Positions 36,359 to 46,814 of a DNA stretch of 64,000 nucleotides are shown here, piece after piece. Both the position numbers and the translations under genes were made by a program. Location of the stretch: assembly GCF_900696085.1 (NCBI RefSeq), contig NZ_CAADFC020000009.1, positions 124,001 through 188,000 on the forward strand, read 5' to 3'. The DNA is from Bradyrhizobium ivorense (GTDB lineage: Bacteria > Pseudomonadota > Alphaproteobacteria > Rhizobiales > Xanthobacteraceae). The stretch's first letter is position 1. Each line of letters opens with the position of its first letter. The notes beneath the pieces were generated by a model. That model did no database searches. It was not told where the DNA came from and was given only the letters and a program-made list of their open reading frames with translations.

Positions 36359-37177
36359 ATGAGCAGGGCGCTTGCCGTCTTCCACGGCCGCTTCGGTCGC
36401 GCGACGGTCTATCAGTTGAACCGTCCCTTCAACGTGCATGCGCACCGCGAAGGGCATCTGATCTTTCATGTCGGCGGCACGCCGGCGCAGATCGACGTCT
36501 CCGAGCAGCGCCTGCTGCTCAAGGACGACACCGTGGTCGCGGTCAACCCCTGGGAACCGCACAATTTTCTGCCGACCGACATGGATCACGGCGCGATCTT
36601 CTTCGTGCTCTATGTCAACGCCGAGTGGTTCGCGCCCGATGCGGCGAATGCGCAGAGCATGCGGTTCGGCCGCACCTTCTTTCCCCGCACCGAGGCGCTC
36701 GACAAGCACATCCGCCGCACCGCAGCTTTGGTGTGCGGCGCGCCGTCGCTGCGCAGCCTCGACAGCGAGCTGAGGCAGCTGATCGATTCCTGCTACGAGG
36801 AGAGCTGGCGGGCGGCGCAGGAGGCGCGCACCACGGCCGCGGTCACCGATTTCCGCGTTCGCAAGTCGATCAAGCTGATGTCGGAAAGCCCCGGCGCCGA
36901 GATCGAGCTCGACGCGATCGCGCGCGAGGCCGGGCTGTCGCGGCCGCATTTCTACCGGCTGTTCCGCACCCAGACCGGCGTCACCCCGCACCTCTACATG
37001 AACACGCTGATCATGGAACAGGCGCTGGACGCGCTGGTCGCGACGGAAGCGCCGATCGCCGACATCGGCTTCGACCTCGGCTTCTCCTCGCAGAGCGGCT
37101 TTACCCGCTTCTTCTGCGCCAATGTCGGCATGGCCCCGACCGACTATCGCCGCGCCGCCAAGGTGCTGCGGCCGTGA
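36359..37177 (+). CDS. AraC-family transcriptional regulator
   Basis: A 272-residue regulator with an N-terminal cupin-like sensing domain (residues 15-110; VHAHREGHLIFHVGG and NPWEPHNF) and a C-terminal double helix-turn-helix (residues 170-270; LSRPHFYRLFRTQTGVTPHL and SSQSGFTRFFCANVGMAP). GGGAGG precedes the ATG. It sits between the binding-protein and permease genes of one transporter, on the same strand, so it most likely senses the transported ligand or a breakdown product and controls this cluster. Confidence 0.9.
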   Translation: MSRALAVFHGRFGRATVYQLNRPFNVHAHREGHLIFHVGGTPAQIDVSEQRLLLKDDTVVAVNPWEPHNFLPTDMDHGAIFFVLYVNAEWFAPDAANAQSMRFGRTFFPRTEALDKHIRRTAALVCGAPSLRSLDSELRQLIDSCYEESWRAAQEARTTAAVTDFRVRKSIKLMSESPGAEIELDAIAREAGLSRPHFYRLFRTQTGVTPHLYMNTLIMEQALDALVATEAPIADIGFDLGFSSQSGFTRFFCANVGMAPTDYRRAAKVLRP

Positions 37178-37310
37178 GGCGAGTTCCGGATAAGCCACAG
37201 GAGAATCGATAAAAGATACTCTCGATCAAATCCGCCTGCTTCTCCCCCGATAGGATGGCCGGCACGCGACCCGGCAGACGGTCGCGGCTACCTGAGGGAA
37301 CGCGACGGAG

Positions 37311-38321
37311 ATGGCCTCCTTCATCGAACGCCATCCGGCCTGGGCGCTGATCGCCATCATCGCGGTCGCGGTGCTGCTGTGGCTGGTGTTTTCGATCTGG
37401 CCGCCGGGGCTGGAAGCCGCGATCGGCCGCAAGCGCGTGTTCCTCAACGCGGTCTTGAACGGCATCACGCTCGGCGGGCTGTATTTCCTGGTGGCGAGCG
37501 GCTTCACGCTGATCTTCGGGTTGATGCGCAACGTCAACCTCGCCCACGGCTCGCTCTATCTGTTCGGCGGCTATATCGGCTACGCCGTCAGCACCTGGAC
37601 CGGCTCCTGGATCCTGAGCTTCATCGTCGCCTTCATCGTGGTGGCGCTGGTCGGCGTGATCCTGCAGCTCGCGGTGTTCCGCCGCATGGAGGGCCAGGAT
37701 TTGCGCCAGACCATGGTGACCATCGGGCTCTCGATCGTGTTCGCCGACCTGATGCTTTGGGTGTTCGGCGGCGATTTCTACCAGATCCAGACCCCGCGCT
37801 GGCTGATCGGCCCGGTGCAGCTGCCGCTGCTCACCGCGATCAAATCCTCGGGCGAGCCGGTCTATCTGCAATACCCGCTGGTGCGGCTGGTGATCTTCGC
37901 GGCCTCCGTGGTGATCGGCATCGCGATGTGGCTGGCGCTGAACCGCACGCGGATCGGCATGATCGTGCGCGCCGGCGTCGACGACCGCGACATTCTGGCC
38001 GCGACCGGGGTGCGCATTCAGCTCGTGTTCGTGCTGGTGTTCGCGCTCGGAGCTGGATTGGCCGGCATCGCCGGCGTCGTCGGCGGCACCTTCCAGTCGC
38101 TGTCGCCGGGCGAGGACACCCGCTTCCTGCTGGCCTCGCTCGTCGTCGTGATCGTCGGCGGCATGGGCTCGATCCCGGGGGCGGCGCTCGGCGCCGTCAT
38201 CATCGGCCTCGCCGAGCAGCTCGGCTCGGTCTACATCCCGACCTACGCCATCGTCGTCACCTTCCTGATCATGGTGCTGGTGCTGGCGCTGCGGCCGCAG
38301 GGCCTGCTCGCGAGGCGATGA
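37311..38321 (+). CDS. ABC transporter permease, LivH type
   Basis: A 336-residue inner-membrane permease of the branched-chain amino acid family. After one N-terminal TM segment (residues 10-30) it shows the LivH core: LNGITLGGLYFLVASGFTLI near residue 50, NLAHGSLYLFGGYIGY, and the cytoplasmic loop ALNRTRIGMIVRAGVDDRD near residue 215. The N-terminal extra helix makes it slightly longer than LivH of E. coli. One base separates its stop from the LivM start. Confidence 0.9.
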   Translation: MASFIERHPAWALIAIIAVAVLLWLVFSIWPPGLEAAIGRKRVFLNAVLNGITLGGLYFLVASGFTLIFGLMRNVNLAHGSLYLFGGYIGYAVSTWTGSWILSFIVAFIVVALVGVILQLAVFRRMEGQDLRQTMVTIGLSIVFADLMLWVFGGDFYQIQTPRWLIGPVQLPLLTAIKSSGEPVYLQYPLVRLVIFAASVVIGIAMWLALNRTRIGMIVRAGVDDRDILAATGVRIQLVFVLVFALGAGLAGIAGVVGGTFQSLSPGEDTRFLLASLVVVIVGGMGSIPGAALGAVIIGLAEQLGSVYIPTYAIVVTFLIMVLVLALRPQGLLARR

Positions 38322-38322
38322 G

Positions 38323-39405
38323 ATGTCGCTGCTGCAGAGCACCCAGTTCCGCCCCGACCCGTCAGCCACAACGGCGCGCCGCGCCTTCATCCGCGCCTGG
38401 CCGGACTTCCAGAATCCGGCCGCGTGGATCGTCGCGCTGATCCTCGTGATCATGCCGCTGATCGCGAGCGGCTTCTTCCTGATCGAGATCTTCGCCACCA
38501 CGCTGATCCTCGGCGTGATCGCGCTCAGCCTGATGTTCCTGGCCGGCTATGGCGGCATGGTCAGCCTGATGCAGCTCACCATCGCGGGCTTTGCCGGCTA
38601 CATGGTCGCGGTGTTCGGCGTCAGCGCGAACACCAATATCAGCCTGGGCTGGCCGTGGTGGCTCGCGACCCCGATGGCGCTGGCGCTGGCGACATTGTTC
38701 GGCACGCTCGGCGGCGCGCTCGCGGTGCGCACCGAGGGCATCTACACCATCATGATCACGCTGGCGATCGGCGCCGCCTTCTACTATTTCACCAACCAGA
38801 ACTGGGCGATCTTCAACGGCCACACCGGCATCAACACGGTGGCGACGCCGCATTTCTGGGGCGTCGACTGGCGCGCCGACATCGCCTTCTATTACATCAC
38901 GCTCGGCGTCGCCGCGATCTGCTACTTCGCGGTCCAGTACGTCTCGCGCGCGCCGTTCGGCCTCGCGCTGCAGGGCGTGCGCGACAATTCCCGCCGCATG
39001 GCCGCGCTCGGCTTCAACCCCAATGCGCACCGCATCGCGGCCTACGCCTTCGCCGCCTTCATCGCCGGGCTCGGCGGCGTGCTGCAGGTCTGGAACTATC
39101 GGCAGATCTCGCCCGGCTCGGTCAGCGTCGGTGCCTGCATCGACGTCCTGATCATCGCCGTGGTCGGCGGCATCACCCGGCCGATCGGCCCGTTCATCGG
39201 CGCTCTGATCTTCGTGCTGCTGCGCACCTTCGCGCTCGATGTGCTGATCAAGTTCGGGCTCGACGGCAACCGCTTCCGCCTGCTGATCGGGCTCGGCTTC
39301 CTCGCCATCGTGTTCTGGTCGTCCGACGGCGTGATCGGCCTGTGGGAGCGCTGGCGGCGACGCAATGCATCCTCCGCATCACGTGCTGGAGGCCGCCATG
39401 GATAG
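38323..39405 (+). CDS. ABC transporter permease, LivM type
   Basis: A 360-residue membrane protein with about nine hydrophobic segments from residue 30 on. Family blocks are seen: LSLMFLAGYGGMVSLMQLTI near residue 75, RTEGIYTIMITLAIGAAFYY near residue 137, and the coupling loop GLALQGVRDNSRRMAALG near residue 215. It overlaps the following ATPase gene by 8 bases, as expected in a transporter operon. Confidence 0.9.
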   Translation: MSLLQSTQFRPDPSATTARRAFIRAWPDFQNPAAWIVALILVIMPLIASGFFLIEIFATTLILGVIALSLMFLAGYGGMVSLMQLTIAGFAGYMVAVFGVSANTNISLGWPWWLATPMALALATLFGTLGGALAVRTEGIYTIMITLAIGAAFYYFTNQNWAIFNGHTGINTVATPHFWGVDWRADIAFYYITLGVAAICYFAVQYVSRAPFGLALQGVRDNSRRMAALGFNPNAHRIAAYAFAAFIAGLGGVLQVWNYRQISPGSVSVGACIDVLIIAVVGGITRPIGPFIGALIFVLLRTFALDVLIKFGLDGNRFRLLIGLGFLAIVFWSSDGVIGLWERWRRRNASSASRAGGRHG

Positions 39406-40180
39406 CGTCGCGCATCGCCTGTCCGCGGTCGGCGCCGGCGCGGCACTGGAGCTGCGCGGCGTGACGCGGCTGTTCGGCGCGCTGGCGGCACTCACCGACG
39501 TCACCATCACGGTGCGGCCGGGCGAGCGGCGCGCGGTGCTCGGCTCCAACGGCGCCGGCAAGACCACGCTGTTCAACTGCATCACCGGCGACTTCCCGCC
39601 CTCCTCCGGCACCATCCGCTTCTTCGGCGAGGACATCACCCAGTTCCCGCCCTATGAGCGGATCCGCCGCGGGCTGCGCCGCACCTACCAGATCTCCGCG
39701 TTGTTCCCCGGCCTCACGGTACAGGACAACGTCTACCTCGCCTGCCGCGGCGTCTCGCGCGGCCGGTTCTCGTTCCTGCGCCCCGGCCAGAACGACGCGC
39801 TGATGCACGCCACCGATACGCTGGTGCAGGCGGTGCATCTGTCCGCCGTCAAGGACCAGCGCGTCGCCGAACTCGCCCATGGCCAGCAGCGCCAGCTTGA
39901 GATCGCGCTGGCGCTGGCCGGCGCGCCGCGCTTCATCCTGTTCGACGAGCCGGCAGCGGGATTGTCGCCGACCGAGCGCCGCGAGCTGATCGAGATCCTG
40001 ACCTCGCTGCCATCGCATATCGGCTACATCATCATCGAGCACGACATGGACGTCGCGCTGCGTGTCGTCGAAAGCGTGACGATGATGCACAATGGCCGCA
40101 TCTTCAAGGAAGGCCTGCCGCGCGAGATCGAGTCCGATCCCGAGGTGCAGGAGCTCTACCTCGGAGGCGGCCATGAGTGA
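39398..40180 (+). CDS. ABC transporter ATP-binding protein, LivG type
   Basis: A 260-residue ATPase. Walker A is [11 protein letters not shown] near residue 50, the signature is [15 protein letters not shown] near residue 165, and Walker B is [12 protein letters not shown] near residue 185, followed by the switch His in [10 protein letters not shown]. The start at 39398 has GGAGG just upstream and overlaps the LivM gene; the earlier in-frame codon at 39365 is less likely. It pairs with the LivF-type domain of the next gene, which begins within its last codons. Confidence 0.92.
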   Translation: MDSVAHRLSAVGAGAALELRGVTRLFGALAALTDVTITVRPGERRAVLGSNGAGKTTLFNCITGDFPPSSGTIRFFGEDITQFPPYERIRRGLRRTYQISALFPGLTVQDNVYLACRGVSRGRFSFLRPGQNDALMHATDTLVQAVHLSAVKDQRVAELAHGQQRQLEIALALAGAPRFILFDEPAAGLSPTERRELIEILTSLPSHIGYIIIEHDMDVALRVVESVTMMHNGRIFKEGLPREIESDPEVQELYLGGGHE

Positions 40181-42386
40181 CCGCCGCGCCGCGCCTGCGC
40201 TCGAGGTCAAGGGCCTCGACGTCTATTACGGCCATTCGCACGCGTTGCAGGGCGTCGACCTCACGCTCGATACCGGCGTGTTCTCGGTGGTCGGCCGCAA
40301 CGGCATGGGCAAGACCACGCTGTGCAAGGCGATCATGGGCCTGGTCCGCGCCAGCGCAGGCTCGATCCGGATCCGCGGCGACGAGGTCGCAGGACAAAGC
40401 CCGGCGCGGATCGCGCGGCTCGGCGTCGGCTACGTGCCGCAGGGCCGGCGGCTGTGGCGCTCGCTGACCGTCGACGAGCACCTCGCGCTGGCCGGCGGCC
40501 TGCGGCGCGGCCCGTGGACCATCGAGCGCATCTACGACACGTTTCCGCGACTGGCCGAACGCAAGAGCAACGGCGGCAACCAGCTCTCCGGCGGCGAGCA
40601 GCAGATGCTCGCGATTTCGCGCGCACTGCTGACCAATCCGCAGCTCCTGATCATGGACGAGCCGACCGAGGGCCTCGCGCCCGTGATCGTCGCGCAGGTC
40701 GAGGAGATGCTGCTGCGGCTCGGCGACGAGGGCGACATCTCGGTGTTGGTGATCGAGCAGAACATCGGCGTAGCGACGGCGGTGTCGCGCAACGTCGCGA
40801 TCATGGTCAATGGCCGCATCAACCGCATCATCGACTCGGCCCGCCTCGCCGCCGATCGCGAATTGCAGCAGCGGCTGCTCGGCGTCGGCACGCATGGCAT
40901 GGACGAGACCGACGCCGAGGCAGCAGCCCCGACGAAGACCGATGCGCCAAGTGCCCCGCAGCCGGAACGCAAGGGACTGGTCCGCATCTACGTCTCCAAC
41001 CCGGTGCTGCCGACGCGCTGGTCGCAGCCGGTGCCGATCGCGCGCATCGAGGCCGCGGCGCGGACGCAGTCCGCCGGCGTGACGCGGCTCGAAGAGGCTA
41101 CCCGGGCGCGGCGCGAACCGGCACTGTCGAAGACGTCGGGGCCGCCGGTCGTGCTGGTGGTCGGCACGCTCGACACCAAGGGCGCCGAGCTGCGCTATAT
41201 CCGCGACATCATCGCCGGCAGCGGCCTGCGCACCCGCCTGGTCGACGTCTCGACCAGCGGCAAGCCGGCGAGCTGCGACGTCACCGCGCAGGAGATCGCG
41301 CTAAACCACGGCCGCGGCGGATCAGGCGTGTTCGGCACCGACCGCGGCGCCTCGGTGACGGCGATGGCTGAGGCGTTCGAGCGATGGCTGCGCCGCCAGG
41401 GCAACGTCGCCGGCATCATCTCGGCCGGCGGCTCGGGCGGCGCCTCGCTGGTCGCGCCCGGCATGCGCGCGCTGCCGGTCGGCGTGCCAAAGCTCATCAT
41501 TTCCTCGGTCGCCTCCGGCGACGTCGGGCCCTATGTCGGCCCCGCCGATATCACGATGATGTATTCGGTGACCGACGTGCAGGGTCTCAACTCGATCTCC
41601 CGTGCCGTGCTCGGCAACGGTGCTAACGCGCTGGTCGGCATGGTCAAGGCGCGGCTCGACGTGCAGGCCAACAGGCAGCACGACACCAGTCCCAGCCTTC
41701 CCGCCATCGGCATCACGATGTTCGGCGTGACCACGCCGGCGGTGCAGAAGATCGCCGCCGATCTGCGCGAGGATTTCGAATGCCTGGTGTTCCACGCCAC
41801 CGGCGTCGGCGGCCGCTCGATGGAGAAGCTGGTCGAGTCCGGGCAGCTCGCCGGCGTCATCGACCTCACCACAACCGAGGTCTGCGACCTCCTGATGGGC
41901 GGCGTGTTCCCGGCTACCGACGACCGCTTCGGCGCGATCGTCCGCAGCCGCGTGCCCTATGTCGGCTCGGTCGGTGCGCTCGATATGGTCAATTTCGGCG
42001 CGCCCGACACGATTCCCGAGCGCTACCGGCAGCGCAAATTCCACGTCCACAATCCGCAGGTCACGTTGATGCGGACGACGCCGGAAGAGAACGAGCGCAT
42101 CGGCCGCTGGATCGGCGAGAAGCTGAACCAGATGGACGGCGTGGTACGCTTCTTCCTGCCCGAGGGCGGCGTCTCCGCACTCGATGCGCCGGGCCAGCCG
42201 TTCTGGGACCCCGAGGCGGACGCGGCGCTGTTCGGCGCGCTGGAGCGCACCGTGCGCCAGACCAGCAACCGCCAGATCATCCGCGTCAAGCGCAACATCA
42301 ACGATCCCGAATTCACCGCCGCCATCGTCAGCACGTTCCGTCCGTTGCTCGGGCGCGCCGGTGGGCGGCGGAGAGTGGCGAGGTGA
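40173..42386 (+). CDS. LivF-type ABC ATPase fused to Tm-1/UPF0261 domain
   Basis: A 737-residue fusion. Residues 1-245 are a LivF-type ATPase: Walker [11 protein letters not shown], signature [11 protein letters not shown] and Walker [12 protein letters not shown]. After a linker of about 80 residues rich in Ala and Pro, residues 325-730 match the Tm-1 N-terminal/UPF0261 family: [39 protein letters not shown] and [20 protein letters not shown]. The ATG overlaps the LivG stop. The Tm-1 partner TIM-barrel domain is encoded next door, so here the transporter motor is physically joined to a Tm-1-like enzyme. The domain is thought to bind ATP; its reaction is unknown. Confidence 0.87.
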   Translation: MSDRRAAPALEVKGLDVYYGHSHALQGVDLTLDTGVFSVVGRNGMGKTTLCKAIMGLVRASAGSIRIRGDEVAGQSPARIARLGVGYVPQGRRLWRSLTVDEHLALAGGLRRGPWTIERIYDTFPRLAERKSNGGNQLSGGEQQMLAISRALLTNPQLLIMDEPTEGLAPVIVAQVEEMLLRLGDEGDISVLVIEQNIGVATAVSRNVAIMVNGRINRIIDSARLAADRELQQRLLGVGTHGMDETDAEAAAPTKTDAPSAPQPERKGLVRIYVSNPVLPTRWSQPVPIARIEAAARTQSAGVTRLEEATRARREPALSKTSGPPVVLVVGTLDTKGAELRYIRDIIAGSGLRTRLVDVSTSGKPASCDVTAQEIALNHGRGGSGVFGTDRGASVTAMAEAFERWLRRQGNVAGIISAGGSGGASLVAPGMRALPVGVPKLIISSVASGDVGPYVGPADITMMYSVTDVQGLNSISRAVLGNGANALVGMVKARLDVQANRQHDTSPSLPAIGITMFGVTTPAVQKIAADLREDFECLVFHATGVGGRSMEKLVESGQLAGVIDLTTTEVCDLLMGGVFPATDDRFGAIVRSRVPYVGSVGALDMVNFGAPDTIPERYRQRKFHVHNPQVTLMRTTPEENERIGRWIGEKLNQMDGVVRFFLPEGGVSALDAPGQPFWDPEADAALFGALERTVRQTSNRQIIRVKRNINDPEFTAAIVSTFRPLLGRAGGRRRVAR

Positions 42387-42389
42387 CCC

Positions 42390-43223
42390 ATGCCCAGGTT
42401 TGAACGCACGGCGCTGCTGAAGAAATTTCACGACATGATCGCGCGCGGCGAGCCCATCGTCGGCGGCGGCGCCGGCACCGGGCTGTCGGCCAAATGCGAG
42501 GAGGCCGGCGGCGTCGACCTGATCGTGATCTACAATTCCGGCCGCTACCGCATGGCCGGCCGCGGCTCGCTCGCCGGCCTGATGCCCTATGGCGACGCCA
42601 ATGCGATCGTGGTGGAAATGGCCGGCGAGGTGCTGCCGGTGGTGACCAAGACGCCGGTGCTCGCCGGCGTCAACGGCACCGATCCGTTCCGCGACATGGA
42701 CGTGTTCCTCGACCAGCTCAAGGCGCTGGGCTTTGCCGGCGTGCAGAATTTTCCGACCGTCGGCCTGATCGACGGCATCTTCCGCGCCAATCTCGAAGAA
42801 ACCGGGATGTCCTACGCGCTCGAGATCGACATGATCGCCAAGGCGCATGACAAGGACATGCTGACCACGCCCTATGTGTTCAGCGAGCAGGAGGCCGCCG
42901 CGATGGCGATCGCCGGCGCCGACATCATCGTCTGCCACATGGGCCTGACCACCGGCGGCACCATCGGCGCGCAGACCGCGCCGAAGCTGGCCGACTGCCC
43001 AGCCCGCATCGAGGCCTGGGCGGACGCCGCGCTCAGCGTCAATTCGAACATCATCGTGCTCGCGCATGGCGGCCCGATCGCGGACCCGGCGGATGCCGAT
43101 TTCATCATGAAGAACACCCGCAACTGTCACGGCTTCTACGGCGCCTCCTCGATGGAGCGGCTGCCGGTGGAGCGGGCGCTGACGGATCAGGTTCGCAAGT
43201 TCAAGGCGATCGGCGCACGATAG
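42390..43223 (+). CDS. TIM-barrel protein, Tm-1 C-terminal / PEP hydrolase-like family
   Basis: A 277-residue protein of the family annotated as phosphoenolpyruvate hydrolase-like, the same as the C-terminal half of the plant Tm-1 protein. Visible blocks are [20 protein letters not shown] near residue 26, [20 protein letters not shown] near residue 49, [10 protein letters not shown] near residue 118 and [13 protein letters not shown] near residue 183. It starts three bases after the LivF-Tm-1 fusion and should form a complex with its Tm-1 domain. The natural reaction is not established. Confidence 0.85.
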   Translation: MPRFERTALLKKFHDMIARGEPIVGGGAGTGLSAKCEEAGGVDLIVIYNSGRYRMAGRGSLAGLMPYGDANAIVVEMAGEVLPVVTKTPVLAGVNGTDPFRDMDVFLDQLKALGFAGVQNFPTVGLIDGIFRANLEETGMSYALEIDMIAKAHDKDMLTTPYVFSEQEAAAMAIAGADIIVCHMGLTTGGTIGAQTAPKLADCPARIEAWADAALSVNSNIIVLAHGGPIADPADADFIMKNTRNCHGFYGASSMERLPVERALTDQVRKFKAIGAR

Positions 43224-43247
43224 GCGCCGTGACCAAGGGAGGAAGAT

Positions 43248-46142
43248 ATGTCGGGGATGCTGGTCGGTGAATTGATCCTCTGGCTCATCGTCGCAATCGT
43301 CGCGATCGTCATCATCGTTTATGTCGTGAACTGGCTGTACCACCGCTCCTCGAAGGAGGTCTCCTTCGTCCGCACCGGTTTCCTCGGCGAGCGCGTGGTG
43401 ATCAACGGCGGCGCCTTCGTGCTGCCGTTCATCCACGACACCACGCCGGTCAACATGAACGTGCTGCCGATGGGCATCGTGCGCTCCCGGCAGGATGCCG
43501 TGATCACCCGCGACCGCATGCGCGTCGACATCGAGGCCGACTTCTACGTACGCGTCCAGCCGACCCGCGAGGCCGTCTCGATCGCCGCCGCCACCCTCGG
43601 CCGCCGCACCATGGAGCCCGAGCAGCTGCACACCCTGCTCTCCGGCAAGTTCATCTCCGCGATCCGCTCGGTCGCCTCCGAAATGACGATGGAGCAGATG
43701 CACGAGCAGCGCGGCGACTATGTCGCCCGCGTCAAGGCCAATGCCGCCGAAGCGCTGGCGCAGAACGGCCTCGAGCTGGAGTCGGTCGCGATCACCGATC
43801 TTGACCAGACCGATCTGGAATTCTTCAACCCCTCGAACCGCTTCGACGCCGAAGGCCTCACCCGCTTGATGGAGGACATCGAGGCCAAGCGCAAGCTGCG
43901 CAACGACATCGAGCAGGACTCGATGATCAAGATCCGCTCCCGCAACCTCGAGGCCGAGCGCCAGGCGCTGGAGATCGAGCGCGAGAGCGAGACCGCCCGC
44001 CTCGAGCAGGAGCGCGACATCGAGATGCGCCGCGCGCTGCAGCGGACCGAAGTGACCCGCGAACGCGCCCTGCGCGAGACCGAGGCGGAGCAGGCCCAGA
44101 TCGCCGCGCGGGAAGCCATCGAGAAGGCCCGCATCGCCAACGAGCAGGCGATCACCGAGGCGCGGATCGCCTCTGAACGCGAGACCCGGCACCGCGAGAT
44201 CGAGCGCACCCGCGCCGTTGAAGAGCGCGAGCTGCTTGCGCGCGAGGAGATCGAGAAGGCCCGCATTGCCAACCAGCGCTCGGTCGACACCACGCGCATC
44301 GCCTCCGAACGCGAAGTGCGCCAGCGCGAGATCGAGCGGATGCGCACGGTCGAGGAGGCCGAGATCGCCGCCCGCGAGGCGATCGAGAAGGCGCGGATCC
44401 AGCAGGACCGCGTCGTCACCGACGCCCGCATCGCCAACGAGGAAGAGACCCGCCGGCGCGAGATCGAGCGCACCCGCGCGGTCGACGAGGCCGAGATCGC
44501 CGCGCGCGAGGCCACCGAGAAGGCGCGCATCGCCCAGACCATGACGGTCAATGTCGAGCGCATCTCGTCCGACGAGCGCACCCGCGCGCTGGAGATCCAG
44601 CAGGTGCGCATCATCCAGGAAGCCGAGATCGAGGCGCAGAAGGCGGTCGAAGCCGCCCGGATCGCCCGCGAAAAGACCTTGGCTGCCGAGCGCATCGCCG
44701 CCGACCACACCACGCGAAAGCTCGAGATCGAGCGCAACCAGGCGATCGAGATCGCCGGCATCAGCGCGCGCGAAGCCACCGAAGCGTCGCGGATTGCGCA
44801 GGAGGAGCACGTTCGCGCGCTCGAGATCGCCCGCACCCGCGCGATCGAGGAGGCCGATATCGCCTCGCGCGAAGCGATCGAGGCGGCGCGCATCTCGCAG
44901 GAAAAGTCGGTCGCCGCGCATCGCATCCGGGCCGAGCGCGAGACCCGCGGGCTCGAGATCGCCCGCACCGAGGCGATCGAGGCCGCCGAGCTGAAGCGGC
45001 GCGATGCCATCGAGCGGCAGCGCATCGATGTCGAGCTGGCGCTGGAGAGCGAGCGGATCGCCTCCTCGCGGACCCGCGAGGTGCTCAACATCGATCAGAA
45101 GAAGGCAATCGAAATCGCCGACGAGGAGCGCGTGATCGCGCTTGCCGCCAAGCGCTCGGAGCGGATCGACGCCGACCGGCAGGTGAGGCAGGCCGAGATC
45201 GTGGCCCGCAAGGAGGTCGAGACATCAGATGTCACCCGCGAGCAGGCGCTGGAAGCGGCCCGGATCGGGCGGCGCCGCGCCATTGAGCAGCTCGAAGTCG
45301 CGCGCAACCAGTCGCTGCAGGAAGCCGAGATCGCCGCGCGCGAGGAGGTCGAGCGCGCCCGCATCGCCTCCGACCGCGGCCTCGACGAGGCACGGATCGG
45401 CCGCGAGCGCGAGCTGCGCAAGCTCGAAGTGAACCGCGAAAAGGAGGTCGAGACCACGCTGATGGAGAAGGCGATCGCGATCCATCAGAAGTCGCTGGAG
45501 GAGTCCGCGGCGCGGGCCGCCGCCGAGGAAGCACGGATGCGCGCCACCGAAGCCGCCGAACGCGTCGTCACCGCGCGCGAGAGCGAGATCGCAAAACGCC
45601 GCAAGACCGTCGAGGTGCTGCTCGCCGAGAAGCAGGCCGAGGAGACCCGGATCGCGGCCGAGGCCGAGCGCGTGCGCTCCGCCGTCGAGGCCGAGGCGCA
45701 GCGCCTGCTCAACGAGGCCGAGAACGTGCTGACCGACCAGGCGCGCTACTCGCTGTTCCGCCGCAAGCTGCTCGACCGCATCGAGGGCATCGTGCGCGAG
45801 AGCGTCAAGCCGATGGAGAAGATCGAGGGCATCCGCATCCTCCAGGTCGACGGCCTCAACGGCAACGGCAACGGCGGCGGCAGCGGCCGCAGCGCCACCG
45901 ACGAGGTGATCGATTCCGCGCTGCGCTACCGGGTGCAGGCGCCGCTGATCGACTCGATCCTCTCCGACATCGGCGTCGAGGGCGGGAGTCTGGCAAAAAT
46001 GCCCGGCCTGATCCGCGAGGCGCGCGACATGCAGGGCATCAAGGACTCGGCGCGCAAGAGCGGCGGCGAGGCCAAGCCGGCGGCGCCGGAGGCTGGCGGC
46101 GGCGAGCCGCGCCCGGAGCGCGCGCCGCGCAAGAAGGACTGA
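43248..46142 (+). CDS. Giant flotillin-like SPFH protein with repetitive coiled coil
   Basis: A 964-residue membrane-anchored protein. One TM helix at residues 8-32 is followed by an SPFH/band-7 domain to about residue 210 (VRTGFLGERVVINGGAFVLP; RMRVDIEADFYVRV). Residues 220-830 are a highly charged coiled coil built of roughly 44-residue repeats such as REIERTRAVEEAEI plus AAREAIEKARIA, about ten copies. The C-terminus (ARYSLFRRKLLDRI near residue 830) resembles flotillins of the YqiK type, which are about 550 residues; this one is expanded. It is likely a lipid-raft-type scaffold for the transporter and enzymes encoded around it. The start follows AGGGAGGAAG. Confidence 0.88.
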   Translation: MSGMLVGELILWLIVAIVAIVIIVYVVNWLYHRSSKEVSFVRTGFLGERVVINGGAFVLPFIHDTTPVNMNVLPMGIVRSRQDAVITRDRMRVDIEADFYVRVQPTREAVSIAAATLGRRTMEPEQLHTLLSGKFISAIRSVASEMTMEQMHEQRGDYVARVKANAAEALAQNGLELESVAITDLDQTDLEFFNPSNRFDAEGLTRLMEDIEAKRKLRNDIEQDSMIKIRSRNLEAERQALEIERESETARLEQERDIEMRRALQRTEVTRERALRETEAEQAQIAAREAIEKARIANEQAITEARIASERETRHREIERTRAVEERELLAREEIEKARIANQRSVDTTRIASEREVRQREIERMRTVEEAEIAAREAIEKARIQQDRVVTDARIANEEETRRREIERTRAVDEAEIAAREATEKARIAQTMTVNVERISSDERTRALEIQQVRIIQEAEIEAQKAVEAARIAREKTLAAERIAADHTTRKLEIERNQAIEIAGISAREATEASRIAQEEHVRALEIARTRAIEEADIASREAIEAARISQEKSVAAHRIRAERETRGLEIARTEAIEAAELKRRDAIERQRIDVELALESERIASSRTREVLNIDQKKAIEIADEERVIALAAKRSERIDADRQVRQAEIVARKEVETSDVTREQALEAARIGRRRAIEQLEVARNQSLQEAEIAAREEVERARIASDRGLDEARIGRERELRKLEVNREKEVETTLMEKAIAIHQKSLEESAARAAAEEARMRATEAAERVVTARESEIAKRRKTVEVLLAEKQAEETRIAAEAERVRSAVEAEAQRLLNEAENVLTDQARYSLFRRKLLDRIEGIVRESVKPMEKIEGIRILQVDGLNGNGNGGGSGRSATDEVIDSALRYRVQAPLIDSILSDIGVEGGSLAKMPGLIREARDMQGIKDSARKSGGEAKPAAPEAGGGEPRPERAPRKKD

Positions 46143-46151
46143 GCTGACCCC

Positions 46152-46589
46152 ATGGCACGAGTCTACGTTTCCACCGTCGTCAACGCCCGCAACGACCGGG
46201 TCTGGGCCCGCGTGCGCGACTTCAACGGCCTGCCGAACTGGCATCCCGCGATCGCCGAGAGCCGCATCGAAGGCGGCGAGCCCGCGGACAAGATCGGCTG
46301 TGTGCGCGACTTCCGGCTGCGCAACGGCGACCGAATTCGGGAAAAACTGCTGGGGCTGTCGGACTACGACACGTTCTGCACCTACTCGATCCTGGAATCG
46401 CCGATGGGCGTCGAGAACTACGTCGCCACGTTGCGGTTGACGCCGGTCACCGACGGCGACCAGACCTTTCTGGAATGGACCGCCGAGTTCGACTGCGCGC
46501 CGGAGCGCGAGACCGAGCTCGTCAACAACATCGGCGGCGGCGTGTTCCAGGGCGGCTTCGACGCGCTGAAGCGGGCGTTTGGAGGATGA
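46152..46589 (+). CDS. SRPBCC family protein, CoxG-like (copy 1)
   Basis: A 145-residue START/SRPBCC-fold protein with the family blocks VWARVRDFNGLPNWHPAIAE, DKIGCVRDFRL and EWTAEFDCAPE. It is about 40 percent alike, by eye, to the next SRPBCC gene. Such proteins bind hydrophobic ligands; CoxG of the CO dehydrogenase cluster recruits maturation factors to the membrane. Lying next to the molybdenum hydroxylase and CoxD/E-like genes, a CoxG-like role or substrate binding is likely. Its start is 9 bases after the flotillin stop. Confidence 0.85.
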   Translation: MARVYVSTVVNARNDRVWARVRDFNGLPNWHPAIAESRIEGGEPADKIGCVRDFRLRNGDRIREKLLGLSDYDTFCTYSILESPMGVENYVATLRLTPVTDGDQTFLEWTAEFDCAPERETELVNNIGGGVFQGGFDALKRAFGG

Positions 46590-46628
46590 AGACGTGATTG
46601 CAGCTGCCACGAACGATGCGCGTTGCGC

Positions 46629-46773
46629 CCCCTCGCCCCGCTTGCGGGGAGAGGGTCGGGGTGAGGGGGAGTCTCCGCAGGGACGGTGTCAGCTTGACTC
46701 GTGCAGAGTCCCCCTCACCCGGAATCTGCGCGTTGCGCAAATTCCGACCTCTCCCCGCAAGCGGGGCGAGGTG
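46629..46773. repeat. Palindromic intergenic element, GCTTGCGGGG type, copy 1
   Basis: CCTCGCCCCGCTTGCGGGGA at the left returns inverted at the right as CCCCGCAAGCGGGGCGAGG, with inner arms GGTGAGGGGGA and TCCCCCTCACC. The same element type occurs at 59865-59987 and 63675-63821. It separates two SRPBCC paralogues. Confidence 0.85.
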
Positions 46774-46814
46774 AAGCGGCCGCCCGTTCGAACCACATCG
46801 CTCGAGGTGTAGCC

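Noticed and set aside
34922..37198. 758-residue minus-strand ORF
   Set aside because: Covers the binding protein and AraC regulator in antisense; no domain is visible.
41322..44921. 1199-residue minus-strand ORF
   Set aside because: It is antisense to the Tm-1, TIM-barrel and flotillin genes, has GLDR-type repetitive composition from GC-rich codon shadows, and has no ribosome site or family motif.
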